From assembly GCA_002070505.1 (NCBI GenBank), contig MWDJ01000010.1:1-64000 (forward strand): DNA of 64,000 nucleotides. Reading direction: 5' to 3'. The notes beneath the pieces were generated by a model that worked only from the letters and a program-made list of their open reading frames with translations, had not been told where the DNA came from and ran no database searches. The position numbers and the translations under genes are program-made. Positions 50,701-59,201 of the stretch are shown here, piece by piece (the first letter of the stretch is position 1; each line of letters opens with the position of its first letter). This DNA comes from Bacteroidetes bacterium ADurb.Bin145 (GTDB lineage: Bacteria > Bacteroidota > Bacteroidia > Bacteroidales > VadinHA17).

Positions 50701-51328
50701 GAAGGCCGAAAGCCATATAATCAAATAAGGAACCCATCCTGTAATACAGCCAGAACATGTTAAGAGCAGCGAGACCAAGTAATAAAAGAAATGTAATAGC
50801 CTGATTACCTATAATTTGCATAAGCATAAAAGCAAGTCCAAGGCTGAAAATTATTGTCGGAACCGATATTATCAGAAGGTATTGCAGATAAGAGACCAGG
50901 TCCACACTCATGTCTTTTGAGATTATATTCATCAGCAGGGCGATGAAGAGAATTATGATATCCAGACCTATGAAAAGCTTCAGGATTCCCCATGTCTTAC
51001 CGGTTATATATTCAAAATTTGATACAGGTCTTGTATAAAGCACTTCATTTGTGTCGATTTTTTTATCCCTTTTCAGGAAATCGGCTGCCAGGAATATGAC
51101 CACTATTGATTGTACAATGTTCAGAATATAGAGGTTAATAAGAGGAACTGAGGACGGGATAGAAACAAGTTCCCATGATTCATCTCCAATGGGAGAAAAG
51201 AGCCCGATGTTCAGAAAGGTAAAAATCACGAACGAACCTATAGCAAAAAGCCTGAAGAACCAGCTTCTTCGAAGGGTCACAGCCTCATATCGGGCTACTG
51301 TTCTTATATTATGAAAAAATGTTATCAC
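47768..51328 (-). CDS. ABC permease fused to an M1 peptidase-like domain and a golvesin-like C-terminus
   Basis: A 1186-residue membrane protein. Residues 1 to about 300 have six or more hydrophobic helices like an ABC-2 permease. Residues about 310-830 resemble the M1 aminopeptidase-like part of known Bacteroidetes permease/M1 fusions, but no HEXXH zinc motif is present, so it is probably inactive as a peptidase. Two Gly-rich stretches (near 849-871 and 1068-1118, built from G, P and R) interrupt the protein. The last 150 residues (with GGWNYLGRYYLSAD and MVIADAVKW) resemble golvesin-type carbohydrate- or protein-binding C-terminal domains. The partner ATPase gene starts the operon 9 bases upstream. 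What it exports or binds is unknown. Confidence 0.82.
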   Translation of the reverse strand: MITFFHNIRTVARYEAVTLRRSWFFRLFAIGSFVIFTFLNIGLFSPIGDESWELVSIPSSVPLINLYILNIVQSIVVIFLAADFLKRDKKIDTNEVLYTRPVSNFEYITGKTWGILKLFIGLDIIILFIALLMNIISKDMSVDLVSYLQYLLIISVPTIIFSLGLAFMLMQIIGNQAITFLLLLGLAALNMFWLYYRMGSLFDYMAFGLPVFKSGIIGFDNNQLIVNQRLMYLLFGLCLVMATILTFKRLPQSKLQTTLCYVLLFLSLAGTIICTKNTFLIYKRNLNERKLIIETNRQFESQDAVTLTDAKIDISHSGGEIEAEAALCFVNENKTGINECFFSLNPGLKVKQVYHSGQEIDFKTVNHIILVGLPAMLQPGQKDSLTITYAGSIHEAFCYPNYTGNIKDNPYMIEMLRVNKRQAFLTKDFVLLTPETHWYPVPGLNYYPDNPARMKIDFTNFDLRVKTTPGLVPVSQGIMKKETEIYTFRTEFPLTGLTLAIGNYLSDTLTVDSINYITHYFPGNDYYRNEFSELKDTLSLLVSGIMTELETNFSSEYPFNTLSFVEVPVQFYSYPRMSTQTRAEIQPSLVLLPERMATIRNAGFRKQKARQKRRMARSNTVITDKELEVRLFNDFIRNTFISGENFRFVNGNAVNEPVRYRLSPSFYFFKNNFYSHDYPGINAAFESHLQKVASPLPSGYQGMDRVMTDNDQANLILSRYSFRELLSKNPASDTIRQVLTVKGDYLFNLFRAKAGIEEFNDWFKKYLDDHRFRSVGIEQFNNDMIEKFGFGFYPYLDNWFGSKELPGFIISNLQVSEIVVENRVRYQVTFVASNPEPVTGLFNISFRTGGAGPQGGPGGRGPLMMPGGGRGIMAISRQGRGMESADISKIVSIDSCEAKRIGLILDAEPRAMMINTIFSKNIPGQLIIPVNEIGRIKEGTKPFTGEELLPSIPDYGNPDEIIIDNEDSLFHISRQIDNSPLKKLLKINNNQGNTYLQINNMYAPEHWQPVVQSSYYGRYILSAVYTRAGSGNKEATWNAIIKDPGYYNIYFYVGKSVERTMVRGRAMGPGGRGPGGGGPGGGGPGGGPGGGRPRGDMPPGNVPGASGPGAFQGGPGAEAPIKDLHLKIYHDQGVEEMTFDYQNAEGGWNYLGRYYLSADTAKVKISNLSEGRMVIADAVKWAKDNQ

Positions 51329-51337
51329 ACTATAATT

Positions 51338-52231
51338 TTATTCAGCTATGTCTGCATGTAATTTATGTTCCATGAAATACACATATGCATGTTCGATGTT
51401 GGGGATGATTTCGGAGCAGGCAAATTCAGGTAAATCATCTGATACGATCTGCACTTCCCAGCCTGTTTCTACTGGTATTGTTGAAATGACATTATATTTT
51501 TCTTTTACATCTTCATATTCGGAAGGGGTCAGGTTTAATTTAAAAACGTGGTTTTCTGCATGTCTTATAAGCTCCGGTGGTGAACCTGAGAAGACCAGTT
51601 CTCCTTTGTTCAGCAAAGCCATTCCCTGGCAGGTAGATGATATGTCTCCAACAATATGGGTTGAAAGAATGATAGTGACATTATGCTGTGTGAGCTGGGA
51701 AAGGATGTTCCTGAATCTTATTCTCTCATCAGGATCAAGACCTGTCGTAGGTTCATCGACTACAATTATAGAAGGACTGCCAATAAGAGCCTGAGCTATT
51801 CCAAGACGCCTTTTCATCCCACCCGACAACCTGTTAGCCTGCCTGTCCCTCACTTCAAGCAAACCCACCTGGTCAAGCAGCCTGTCAACTTCGGCAAGCC
51901 TGGCCTTCCTGTTCTTCATACCGGCCAGAGCTCCGGAATAATCAAGGAATTCCCATGTTTTCAGGGAGGTAAAAAATCTGAAATCCTGAGGCAGATAGCC
52001 GAGCATGCTTCGTAATTCCTTCCGGTATTTCTGAATATCTTTTCCATCGATAAGCACCGAACCTGATGTGGGTTTCATCAGTGCAACTATGATCCTCATC
52101 AGGCTTGATTTACCGGCTCCGTTAGGTCCAAGAAGGCCGAACATCCCGGTCCCGAACTCGAGATTAATATCTTTTAATGCCTGATTACCGTTGGGATAAA
52201 TCTTATTCAGTCCCAGAATTTCCACTTTCAT
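51338..52231 (-). CDS. ABC transporter ATP-binding protein, first gene of the hybrid operon
   Basis: A 297-residue ATPase driving the permease encoded next. Walker A is GPNGAGKSS (near residues 36-44), Q-loop in GYLPQDF, signature SGGMKRR near 139, Walker B VVDEPTTGLDP near 159, and H-loop STHI. The C-terminal 80 residues form an extra domain seen in gliding-type or drug-type ABC-2 ATPases. It is strikingly similar to the ATPase domain at the end of the RND fusion, with shared phrases FGLLGPNGAGK and DERIRFRN or RERIRFRN, indicating a common origin. No clear promoter consensus was found in the 231 bases upstream. Confidence 0.93.
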   Translation of the reverse strand: MKVEILGLNKIYPNGNQALKDINLEFGTGMFGLLGPNGAGKSSLMRIIVALMKPTSGSVLIDGKDIQKYRKELRSMLGYLPQDFRFFTSLKTWEFLDYSGALAGMKNRKARLAEVDRLLDQVGLLEVRDRQANRLSGGMKRRLGIAQALIGSPSIIVVDEPTTGLDPDERIRFRNILSQLTQHNVTIILSTHIVGDISSTCQGMALLNKGELVFSGSPPELIRHAENHVFKLNLTPSEYEDVKEKYNVISTIPVETGWEVQIVSDDLPEFACSEIIPNIEHAYVYFMEHKLHADIAE

Positions 52232-52413
52232 AGAGGGTGATCATCGTTAGAAAGGTATATTTATTATATAGATGCAATAAAGACGTCTTTTATTCCGAAT
52301 GCTGCATTGGAGTATACATTTTATTGCATGAGAAATAAGAATCTGCTAAATAACAGCAAATTAGGAAAAATTAATGAAAGTAGTCAAACTATATTATTAG
52401 AGAATGGTAATTA

Positions 52414-52443
52414 GTTGTAATGCCAAACAAATTCATATTTTTG
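52414..52443 (+). promoter_or_regulatory. Promoter of the HD-hydrolase/lipid A unit
   Basis: TTG at 52415-52417 and TATTTTTG at 52436-52443, 18 bases apart, resemble the Bacteroidetes -33/-7 pair. The GTG start is 20 bases after the -7 box, giving a short leader. Confidence 0.5.
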
Positions 52444-52462
52444 TAAGCTAAGTTTTCTTTCT

Positions 52463-53716
52463 GTGGCTTACCGGACGAACAAACGAAAGATTATCAACGA
52501 CCCTGTTTATGGATTCATAAACATTCCGGGCGATCTTATTTTTGATCTCATTGAGAATCCGTGGTTCCAGCGATTGAGGAATATAAGGCAGCTTGGCCTG
52601 ACAAGCTTCGTCTACCCGGGAGCAAACCACAGCAGATTCCAGCATTGTTTAGGAGCCATGCACCTGATGGAGATGGCTATAAGTACACTTAGATCGAAAG
52701 GGACATATATCTCGCCTGAGGAAGAGGAAGCCGTTTTCTGTGCTATTCTCCTGCATGATTCGGGTCACGGACCTTTTTCTCATGCTCTTGAAAACTCAAT
52801 TATTTCAGGAATTACTCATGAAGATCTCTCATTACTGCTTATGAAGGAACTGAATGAGAGATTCGGGGGCAGACTTGAACTTGCAATTGAGATCTTCAAA
52901 GGCAACTATAAAAGAAGATTCCTGCATGATCTCATTGCGGGGCAGATAGATATGGACAGGCTTGATTACCTCCGGAGGGATTCGTTCTTCACAGGAGTAA
53001 TAGAAGGCTCTGTCGGCTCTGACAGGATCATCCGTATGCTTAATGTTGTGAATGATGAACTTGTTGTTGATGAAAAAGGGATATATTCACTTGAAAAATT
53101 TCTGATCGCCAGGAGACTTATGTACTGGCAGGTATATATGCATAAAACGGTGATCGCTTCAGAAACGCTGCTTGTAAATGTACTTAAACGTGCGAAGCAA
53201 CTTGCATCAGAGGGCAGAGATCTTTACGCAACACCGGCTCTGCGGTTTTTCCTATATAATAGCATCGGACCGGAAGATCTGCTTCAGGAAGGCACTTTTA
53301 CACCCGGGTTGATTGCTGCTAATTTCACAAGGCTTGATGACACAGATATCTATGTGGCTGCCAAATACTGGGCTGATGATTCTGATAAAATCCTTGCCGA
53401 ACTTGCAGGAAGGCTAATGCAACGAAACCTGTTTGCCGTTGAATTGCAGGACAAACCTTTTTCAGATGAAAGAATTGAAGAACTTAAAAGCTCCGCATTA
53501 AAGATCCTTGACATAATACCGGAACTGACGGACTATTATATTTTCACTGCCAGTATCTCTAACCTGGCGTACACTCTTGATGCCCCTGAAATAAAGATAC
53601 TTCTCAAATCAGGAAAAATTGCTGATATATCTGAGGTATCAGACATGTGCGACAACAGGTTCATCTCGGAGAAGAATACAAAATATTTTCTAAGTTATCC
53701 TAAAGAATGTCGATAA
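52463..53716 (+). CDS. HD-domain phosphohydrolase (COG1078 type)
   Basis: A 417-residue metal-dependent hydrolase related to dGTPases and SAMHD1-like enzymes; the substrate is unknown. The N-terminus RKIINDPVYGFINIP is the usual start of this family, followed by HSRFQHCLGAMHL and the HD pair in LLHDSGHGPFSHALE near residues 94-108. The downstream aspartate of the HD site is within QIDMDRLDYLRRDS. The start is GTG 52463; no ATG fits before the conserved N-terminus. It is 15 bases before lpxD and probably in the same operon. Confidence 0.87.
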   Translation: MAYRTNKRKIINDPVYGFINIPGDLIFDLIENPWFQRLRNIRQLGLTSFVYPGANHSRFQHCLGAMHLMEMAISTLRSKGTYISPEEEEAVFCAILLHDSGHGPFSHALENSIISGITHEDLSLLLMKELNERFGGRLELAIEIFKGNYKRRFLHDLIAGQIDMDRLDYLRRDSFFTGVIEGSVGSDRIIRMLNVVNDELVVDEKGIYSLEKFLIARRLMYWQVYMHKTVIASETLLVNVLKRAKQLASEGRDLYATPALRFFLYNSIGPEDLLQEGTFTPGLIAANFTRLDDTDIYVAAKYWADDSDKILAELAGRLMQRNLFAVELQDKPFSDERIEELKSSALKILDIIPELTDYYIFTASISNLAYTLDAPEIKILLKSGKIADISEVSDMCDNRFISEKNTKYFLSYPKECR

Positions 53717-53731
53717 ATAAAAAATCAGATC

Positions 53732-54769
53732 ATGGAATTTTCTGCTGCTACAATTGCCGGATTTCTTAAAGGAGAAATCGAAGGGGATCCTGAAACGGTT
53801 GTCCATACTATAGCAAAAATTGAAGAAGGTCATCAGGGAGCTCTCTCATTTCTGGCCAATCCAAAATATGAACATTTCATATACTCAACCAAATCTTCGA
53901 TCGTATTGGTTAATAAAAACTTTGTACCTTCTTCAAAAGTTGAAGCCACGCTTATCAGGGTGGAAAATGCCTACGAAGCATTTGCCTCTCTGCTGAGGCT
54001 TGTTGATCAGTCGCGTCCAAGGAAGAAGGGGATTCATCCGACAGCTGTAATTGAACAGACAGCATCAGTCGGGAAGGATGTTTATATTGGCCCTTATTCA
54101 TACATCGGTGAAAATTGCATTATCGGTGATAATTGTTCCATATATCCCCAGGTTTATATCGGCGACAATACTAAAATAGGTTCAGGATGTACTATTAATC
54201 CCGGAGTGAAGATTTACCATGATTGTATCCTTGGAGAAGGGTGTATCATTCATGCTGGAACTGTCATAGGAAGTGACGGATTTGGATTCGCACCGCAGTC
54301 CGAAACTGAATTCATGAAAATACCCCAGCTCGGGAATGTCGTTATTGAGGACCATGTTGAAATCGGTGCAAATGCAGCAATTGACAGGGCAACAATGGGA
54401 TCAACTATAATCCGTAAAGGTGTAAAGCTTGACAACCTTATACAAATCGGTCATAATGTCGAGGTTGGAGAGAACACGGTAATGGCTGCACAGACCGGGA
54501 TAGCCGGATCCAGCAAGGTCGGAAGGAATTGTATGTTTGCCGGACAGGTTGGAATTGCCGGGCACTTAACAATAGCCGACGGGACCAAGCTCGGAGCTCA
54601 GGCCGGAGTGGCAGGGAATATTAAAAATGAAAATTCAATATTTACCGGATATCCTGCAATTGATCACAGGAATTTCCTCAAGTCATCTGTAATTTTTAAA
54701 AATCTCCCTGAATTGAAAATGAAACTAGACGCCCTGGAGAAAACCATTGAATCTTTAAAAATCAAATGA
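53732..54769 (+). CDS. lpxD: UDP-3-O-acylglucosamine N-acyltransferase
   Basis: Adds the second (N-linked) 3-hydroxyacyl chain in lipid A synthesis. The 345-residue protein has an N-terminal domain (about 1-100, with [11 protein letters not shown]) and a left-handed beta-helix of hexapeptide repeats (about 105-315, with repeats such as [14 protein letters not shown]). The catalytic histidine lies in the segment [20 protein letters not shown] near residue 238. A C-terminal coiled helix ([17 protein letters not shown]) forms the trimer end. It follows the HD-domain gene by 15 bases and precedes lpxC-fabZ by 95 bases. Confidence 0.96.
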   Translation: MEFSAATIAGFLKGEIEGDPETVVHTIAKIEEGHQGALSFLANPKYEHFIYSTKSSIVLVNKNFVPSSKVEATLIRVENAYEAFASLLRLVDQSRPRKKGIHPTAVIEQTASVGKDVYIGPYSYIGENCIIGDNCSIYPQVYIGDNTKIGSGCTINPGVKIYHDCILGEGCIIHAGTVIGSDGFGFAPQSETEFMKIPQLGNVVIEDHVEIGANAAIDRATMGSTIIRKGVKLDNLIQIGHNVEVGENTVMAAQTGIAGSSKVGRNCMFAGQVGIAGHLTIADGTKLGAQAGVAGNIKNENSIFTGYPAIDHRNFLKSSVIFKNLPELKMKLDALEKTIESLKIK

Positions 54770-54864
54770 TCATGATCTCCTCTGAAATAAAAGTATGGGT
54801 GTTATTTCACTTGGAGAATAATTTTTATTTTTTTTGTACCTGAAAAAACAAATACCTCATTCTG

Positions 54865-56262
54865 ATGAGTGAAAAACAAAGAACCCTGGCAAAAGAAGTC
54901 ACTCTTAGCGGAAAGGGATTGCATAGCGGAGTCAATGTTACAATTACTTTTAAGCCTGCTCCTGCAAATCATGGATATAAATTCTGCAGGACTGATCTTC
55001 CTGACAAACCTGTAATAGACGCGCTGGCCGAGAATGTTTCAGATACTTCCAGAGGAACAACCCTTTTGCAGGGTAATGCTTCCGTTTCCACAGTAGAACA
55101 CGTGCTGGCTGCACTTCACGGGTTACAGGTTGATAATGCGCTGATTGAGCTCAACGGGCCTGAAGCCCCGATAATGGGTGGAGGTGCCTGGGCTTTTACA
55201 AAAGCCATCAAGGAAGCCGGATTCATTGAACATAAAGAGGAAAGAAATTATTTTGTTGTAAAGCAGAAAATAGCTTTTTCTGACGAAGAACATGGAGTCG
55301 ACCTGATCATTTACCCGGATGACCATTTAAGCATTAATGTCCTGATAGATTATAATTCAAGGATTCTTGGAAATCAGTATGCCATACTGGATTCTATTAA
55401 TGATTTTGAGGAAGAGATTGCAAGGAGCAGGACTTTTGTCTTTTTTCATGAGCTTGAGCCTCTTTACAATATGGGTCTTATAAGAGGTGGTGACCTTGAT
55501 AACGCCATAGTTATAATGGAAAAAGAAGTGGACCAGTCTGAAATAGACAGGATCGCTAAATTATTCAACAGGCCGGGTATTAACTCTCATAAGGCAGGAA
55601 TTCTGAATAACACCGAACTCCGTTATCCAAATGAACCGGCCAGGCATAAGCTTCTTGATATTATGGGCGACCTTGCACTTGTCGGTCATCCGATAAAAGG
55701 GAAGGTTGTTGCTACTCGTCCGGGTCATTATGCCAATACACGTCTTGCAAAGATCATGAGGCAGGAAATGAAAAAAGCATTGTCAAAAAGAAATATCCCT
55801 GCCTACGATCCTTCACAACCGCCGGTTTATACAATAGAGGATATCAAAAAACGACTGCCTCACAGACAGCCCTTTCTGCTGGTTGATAAAATAATCTCCC
55901 TTGATGAAAATACAGTGGTGGGGATAAAGAATGTAACCTACAATGAACCATTTTTTCAGGGACATTTCCCGAATGAACCGGTAATGCCCGGAGTACTCCT
56001 TGTCGAGGCTCTGGCTCAAACCGGAGGATTGCTGATATTAAGCAATGTAGAAGAGCCTGAAACATACTCCACGTATTTCCTTAAGATAGATAAGCTTAAG
56101 TTCAAGCAAAAAGTCGTTCCGGGTGATACAGTGATCCTCAAGATGGAACTTATAGAACCTCTGCGCCGGGGAATTGTCTCAATGTACGGACAGGCTTTTG
56201 TGGATAATAAGCTGGTAGTTGAAGGAGAAATGGTGGCACAGGTAATAAAGAAAAACAAATAA
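54865..56262 (+). CDS. lpxC/fabZ: LpxC-FabZ bifunctional enzyme
   Basis: A 465-residue fusion typical of Bacteroidetes. Residues 1 to about 310 are the zinc deacetylase LpxC, the committed step of lipid A synthesis, with zinc ligands in VSTVEHVLAALHG and in HKLLDIMGDLALVGHP. Residues about 318-465 are FabZ, the beta-hydroxyacyl-ACP dehydratase of fatty acid synthesis, with catalytic histidine in GHFPNEPVMPG and glutamate in LVEALAQTGG. The fusion links supply of hydroxyacyl chains and lipid A. A T-rich stretch precedes the start but contains no perfect -7 box. It lies 7 bases before lpxA. Confidence 0.97.
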   Translation: MSEKQRTLAKEVTLSGKGLHSGVNVTITFKPAPANHGYKFCRTDLPDKPVIDALAENVSDTSRGTTLLQGNASVSTVEHVLAALHGLQVDNALIELNGPEAPIMGGGAWAFTKAIKEAGFIEHKEERNYFVVKQKIAFSDEEHGVDLIIYPDDHLSINVLIDYNSRILGNQYAILDSINDFEEEIARSRTFVFFHELEPLYNMGLIRGGDLDNAIVIMEKEVDQSEIDRIAKLFNRPGINSHKAGILNNTELRYPNEPARHKLLDIMGDLALVGHPIKGKVVATRPGHYANTRLAKIMRQEMKKALSKRNIPAYDPSQPPVYTIEDIKKRLPHRQPFLLVDKIISLDENTVVGIKNVTYNEPFFQGHFPNEPVMPGVLLVEALAQTGGLLILSNVEEPETYSTYFLKIDKLKFKQKVVPGDTVILKMELIEPLRRGIVSMYGQAFVDNKLVVEGEMVAQVIKKNK

Positions 56263-56269
56263 AACGGAA

Positions 56270-57046
56270 ATGATCTCAAACTTAGCTTATGTGCATCCCG
56301 ATGCACAACTCGAAGGAAATGTGAACGTTGAACCATTCGCTTACATTGCAGGTAATGTTGTAATCGGAGAAGGTACATGGGTGGGCCCGAATGCAACAGT
56401 AATGAGCGGGGCCCGTATCGGAAAAAACTGCAGGATATTCCCGTCCGCAGTAATATCAGCAATACCTCAGGATCTTAAATTCAGGGGAGAAGAAACAACA
56501 GCTGAAATAGGCGACAGAACAACGATCAGGGAAGGGGCTACTGTAAACCGTGGAACGGCAGCTGTCGGGAAAACAGTTGTAGGGAACGACTGCCTGCTGA
56601 TGGCCTATTCACATACCGGCCATGACTGCAGGATCGGTAACAATTGTATAATTGGTAATAATAGCGGGCTGGCCGGCGAAGTAAAAGTCGACGACTGGGC
56701 TATTCTCAGTGCCGGTACACTGGTTCATCAGTTTACCAGGATCGGGGCCCATGTTATGATTGGTGGGGGAGCAAAGGTGAGAACTGATGTGCCACCTTAC
56801 ATCAAAGCCGACAGGGATCCGCTATGCTATCTTGGATTGAATACCGTTGGCCTTACAAGAAGAGGCTTTGAAAAAGAAAGGATTGATGAGATCCATGATA
56901 TCTACAGGGTCATTTACCAGAATAACATGAATTTTACCCAGGCTCTGGATTTCATTGAAAAGAACTTCAGACAATCCACTGACAGGGATTATATCATAGA
57001 ATTCATAAAGAATTCCGAAAGGGGAGTAATCAGAGGCCCCAGGTGA
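56270..57046 (+). CDS. lpxA: UDP-N-acetylglucosamine O-acyltransferase
   Basis: The first enzyme of lipid A synthesis, transferring 3-hydroxyacyl from ACP to UDP-GlcNAc. The 258-residue length matches the family. A left-handed beta-helix of hexapeptide repeats (residues about 1-190) contains the catalytic histidine in AYSHTGHDCRIGNN near 121 and the phrase GTLVHQFTRIG. The C-terminal helical part (about 195-258) contributes to trimer contacts. It ends the lipid A cluster with a convergent neighbour (YccF). Confidence 0.96.
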   Translation: MISNLAYVHPDAQLEGNVNVEPFAYIAGNVVIGEGTWVGPNATVMSGARIGKNCRIFPSAVISAIPQDLKFRGEETTAEIGDRTTIREGATVNRGTAAVGKTVVGNDCLLMAYSHTGHDCRIGNNCIIGNNSGLAGEVKVDDWAILSAGTLVHQFTRIGAHVMIGGGAKVRTDVPPYIKADRDPLCYLGLNTVGLTRRGFEKERIDEIHDIYRVIYQNNMNFTQALDFIEKNFRQSTDRDYIIEFIKNSERGVIRGPR

Positions 57047-57051
57047 TATAA

Positions 57052-57429
57052 TCATTTAATCCTTACAATATCCCGTCCGAAAGGACTGAGCGCAAGAGAT
57101 GTAAGCTTGAAATGCTGCAATCCGAAAGGTATCCCTATAATTGTGATATACAGGATCAATCCGATAATTGCATGAGTAAGGGCTATCCAGATACCTCCGA
57201 AAAGGAGCCAGATTACATTCATCAGGATATATAAGCAGCCCGATGACCTTGACTGAACCCGCGACTCACGGCCGAATGGCCATATAGCAAGCCACGACAT
57301 TTTAAAAGTCTGAAGACCGAATGGTATCCCGATAATTGTTATCATCAGGGCAAGGGTACCTATCATATACTCGACAGCAATGACAATACCTCCAAGAATC
57401 AGCCATAAAAGGTTTCCGATTATTTTCAT
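57052..57429 (-). CDS. YccF family membrane protein
   Basis: A 125-residue inner membrane protein with the family's internal repeat: two copies of an IIGIPFGLQ phrase (ITIIGIPFGLQTFKMSWLAIWPFGRE and ITIIGIPFGLQHFKLTSLALSPFGRD contain it) each after a pair of hydrophobic helices. The function of YccF is unknown. It lies 6 bases after the MuiA-like gene on the same strand and 5 bases from lpxA on the other, so it is probably co-transcribed with muiA. Confidence 0.9.
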   Translation of the reverse strand: MKIIGNLLWLILGGIVIAVEYMIGTLALMITIIGIPFGLQTFKMSWLAIWPFGRESRVQSRSSGCLYILMNVIWLLFGGIWIALTHAIIGLILYITIIGIPFGLQHFKLTSLALSPFGRDIVRIK

Positions 57430-57435
57430 TTCATT

Positions 57436-59058
57436 TTATTCAAGGATCACAGTCTTTTCTTTTGGATATCTGACAGAGTAGGTAAGAATGATTCTTTTTG
57501 TCTCCTGCGGTTTAATCTCCAGATCCCACTTGACGATCCCGGTCCTTGAATTTAATTGTCCTCCGGTGAGCTCAGTTGCATCAACAGTTATTCCGCTGTT
57601 TGATGATATAGGGATCTGATCATACAGGGCAATTTTGATAGGACCAGGTTTGTTGTTCCTTATTGTAGTAAGGAATGAGTATATTTCCGTTTTGTTCGAA
57701 CCAAGTACCTTTCTGCTTGTGAAATCCTTCTGTTTCTCTCTTTTCACAAGGATGCTGTTATCTGTTCCAAGCGAGATCTGAAGCGAATCAGTAAGCTGAT
57801 TCACGTTCAGGAAAGACTTGCCGACAAAGCTGTTTTCAAAATACAGGGTAGCTTCGCCGCTCATAAGGCTTTGTTCTGCCCAGTTGGTGATTTCACCAGT
57901 AAGATATGCCAGCGTGGACAGCTTTGGAATAGTAACATATTTATAGTCAGCAGGAGACGATGTACGCTGTATTTCAATGGTCTGTATCTTCCCATCTGAG
58001 GCTATTGAGTAAGGAATGGCAACGTCAAAAGTAACAGTTGTTTCTCCCACCTGCTTTCCGACGATCATTGGTGCAGCTTCAATTTGTTTAATTACTGAAC
58101 TTTCCCTGGCATCCATCTCCATCATTACAGGAGCCTCACTTTTTCTCACTCCGGAAACAGCTCCCCTCAGAACAATTCCCGGGGAGGGAGGCGTGTAATA
58201 ATCAATGAACCACGGATCCAGTTTGGGGACATCCCCTGAAATCCAGGGGGAGGCGTTCGAAAAACTTAGTTTAACATTTTTCCATTCAGTTCCCGTACTC
58301 TGAAATACATTAGCTTTATAAAGGATGTTGACAGGTTTGGTAATATCATCGACCCTGATATCATATGAGGGATACCATCCTGCATTGTTAACTACATAGC
58401 TGAAAGACAGCTTCCCTGCAACAGGTTTAGATGAAGTCGCTGTTACTGATATTTCTCCCGAAGGCAGTTGCTGCTTTCCGGTTCTGTCGGAAATCTGTTT
58501 CTGAAGTGCCGCAATCTGTTTCTCGTAATCTTTTATAAGCCTGTTCTTCTTCAGAACAGTTATTGTAACCTGTTCCATATTATTTGTATAAAGATCCATT
58601 ACATTCTTCAGCTGATCAGTACTGAATGCGGTCTCCTTGGCAACAAGAACAGCCCTGTTGGCTACGAGGAAAGCTTCTTTCTCTTTAAGGACGCTTATAG
58701 CGGCTTTCTCATCTTCAGCCTTAATCTGCAAGGCTTCAATCTGATTTCTGACCGACTTTATTTCCGGCAGTTCCTCGAGGTTCTCAAGATAATTATTCTG
58801 GTGGTTAACCCCCATTATTGTGAATTCCCCGTAACCTTTTACCTGGATGCTTTGCACATCAATATACGGAGACAAACCTCCGAGTTTGAACACGGTACTG
58901 CCGGAAGGGATGTCAATAGTAGCTTCGTGAAAGAGCTGTGCACGGTCGGGATATACAGTGACACGAGACAATGTTGCTTTTATATCTTTCTCATTATCAG
59001 CAGATGAATACTGTAAAAATGATATGAGAAAAGAAAGTGAAATAATAAATTCTTTCAT
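57436..59058 (-). CDS. MuiA/DUF4139 family protein
   Basis: A 540-residue exported protein of the mucoidy inhibitor A (DUF4139) family. The signal peptide is residues about 1-20 (FIISLSFLISFLQYSSA). An N-terminal DUF4140-like domain (about 28-125, with VTVYPDRAQLFHEATIDIPSG) is followed by a coiled coil (about 88-195) and the DUF4139 beta-rich domain (about 200-540, with SYVVNNAGWYPSYDIRVDD, the family signature). The molecular function is unknown; in some bacteria it affects envelope or capsule. An inverted repeat lies 45-75 bases upstream of its start. Confidence 0.88.
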   Translation of the reverse strand: MKEFIISLSFLISFLQYSSADNEKDIKATLSRVTVYPDRAQLFHEATIDIPSGSTVFKLGGLSPYIDVQSIQVKGYGEFTIMGVNHQNNYLENLEELPEIKSVRNQIEALQIKAEDEKAAISVLKEKEAFLVANRAVLVAKETAFSTDQLKNVMDLYTNNMEQVTITVLKKNRLIKDYEKQIAALQKQISDRTGKQQLPSGEISVTATSSKPVAGKLSFSYVVNNAGWYPSYDIRVDDITKPVNILYKANVFQSTGTEWKNVKLSFSNASPWISGDVPKLDPWFIDYYTPPSPGIVLRGAVSGVRKSEAPVMMEMDARESSVIKQIEAAPMIVGKQVGETTVTFDVAIPYSIASDGKIQTIEIQRTSSPADYKYVTIPKLSTLAYLTGEITNWAEQSLMSGEATLYFENSFVGKSFLNVNQLTDSLQISLGTDNSILVKREKQKDFTSRKVLGSNKTEIYSFLTTIRNNKPGPIKIALYDQIPISSNSGITVDATELTGGQLNSRTGIVKWDLEIKPQETKRIILTYSVRYPKEKTVILE

Positions 59059-59102
59059 AATACTTTATTAACTGATTGAATGATAAAGTTAAGATTTTTA
59101 TT

Positions 59103-59133
59103 CTATGTATCCATTTTAGAAATAGATACATAG
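59103..59133. promoter_or_regulatory. Inverted repeat upstream of the MuiA-like gene
   Basis: Perfect 9-bp arms CTATGTATC (59103-59111) and GATACATAG (59125-59133) with a 13-base spacer. The place suggests an operator or a weak terminator of the upstream DUF1646 gene; no T-run follows. Confidence 0.45.
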
Positions 59134-59201
59134 TTTATTCTCCCATAGGGGAAAACAGACAAGACCTGAACAATTTAAAAGATCAGCCTTTTCAGTCAGT
59201 A

